Shown here: positions 52,798 to 53,011 of the stretch, piece after piece
Layout of the letters: each line of letters opens with the position of its first letter
Numbering within the stretch: position 1 is the stretch's first letter
NCBI GenBank assembly: GCA_018812625.1
Contig: JAHJDH010000009.1
Span: 1-53,011, forward strand
Length of the DNA: 53,011 bases
Direction: 5' to 3'
Source of the DNA: Microcaldota archaeon
Lineage (GTDB): Archaea; Micrarchaeota; Micrarchaeia; Anstonellales; Bilamarchaeaceae
Notes under the pieces: generated by a model
The model's input: the letters and a program-made list of their open reading frames with translations, nothing else
What the model was told of the DNA's origin: nothing
Databases searched by the model: none
Made by a program: the position numbers and the translations under genes

Positions 52798-53011
52798 ATG
52801 GGGAAGGTCCTAAATCAAAGGGAAATGCAAGCGATTCAAGATCATCACAGACACGTCAATTCTATTGTTACAGGATTTAAATCTGCTGTTGATCACGACA
52901 CAACAATTGCTCCAGCTGCCTTCAGAAATCGAGTTCTTCGAGGAATGTGGAACTTTGCTTCTGTGCGATCTGCAATGAAAGAACAAATGAAAGTTTTTGC
53001 AGGTTATGCCA
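52798..53011 (+). CDS. Unknown protein, N-terminal 71 residues (cut by window edge)
   Basis: Translated by hand: MGKVLNQREMQAIQDHHRHV at the start, then a helical segment with AAFRNRVLRGMWNFASVRSA. No known family is recognised. It is divergent from the giant operon and starts with a leaderless-type promoter. The rest is beyond the window. Confidence 0.6.
   Translation, partial: MGKVLNQREMQAIQDHHRHVNSIVTGFKSAVDHDTTIAPAAFRNRVLRGMWNFASVRSAMKEQMKVFAGYA

Noticed and set aside
1-53011. CRISPR arrays, insertion sequences, prophage or integrase genes
   Set aside because: No regularly spaced short repeats, transposase motifs or integrase motifs were seen. Repeats in the giant gene are protein-level duplications.

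Overview
The window looks like a chromosome segment of an archaeon with a reduced, DPANN-type genome. The evidence is the archaeal exosome operon (rrp4-rrp41-rrp42), archaeal KEOPS Pcc1, prefoldin beta, Rpo11 and Rpo12, eL43 (L37Ae), eS1 (S3Ae), archaeal NAC, membrane-anchored LonB, a DUF373 membrane protein, and TATA boxes about 26-27 nt upstream of leaderless start codons. Genes inside operons mostly use GGTGA-type Shine-Dalgarno sites. The phylum cannot be fixed without a phylogeny. Genes are tightly packed and several ends overlap.

Layout. 1-2100: a VIT/CCC1-like membrane protein (partial), a predicted lipoprotein with a degenerate lysozyme-like domain, and an ACT protein. 8211-2097 (minus): SBDS, then the exosome superoperon rrp4-rrp41-rrp42-eL43-rpo12-brix-pcc1-prefoldin beta-DHH-purA. 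This joins RNA decay, ribosome biogenesis, tRNA modification, transcription and purine synthesis. 8290-17235: DsbA-like thioredoxin, EamA transporter, ThpR, TldE/PmbA, GNAT, an ABC exporter pair, LonB and DUF373. 17382-19463 (plus): csl4, rpo11, signal peptidase and CsaA. 19460-24283: GNAT, a helical orphan, XTP pyrophosphatase, uS15, eS1, NAC, a membrane-anchored orphan and RtcA. 24284-24664: a leader region with a partial duplication of the rtcA 5' end and a GNRA-capped hairpin. 24665-26455: three orphan genes, each with its own leaderless promoter.

26504-52303 (minus) is one uninterrupted 25.8-kb gene for a protein of about 8,599 residues, almost half of the window. It is a string of helical regions, repeats, Pro-rich linkers and signalling-type domains: hydrophobic segments near residues 2160-2490, two GGDEF-like folds, a kinase-like fold, an HD domain, a PPP phosphatase and a possible GNAT fold. 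By eye it has only about 15 lysines and 2 cysteines, with arginine used instead, while the small gene overlapping its start and all other neighbours are lysine-rich. This is the most unusual object in the window and the best candidate for an undescribed system.

Other oddities: an Rpo12 that has lost all four zinc-binding cysteines, a Csl4 without its C-terminal zinc ribbon, a shortened Brix protein, and a lysozyme-like lipoprotein with Gln at the catalytic Glu position.
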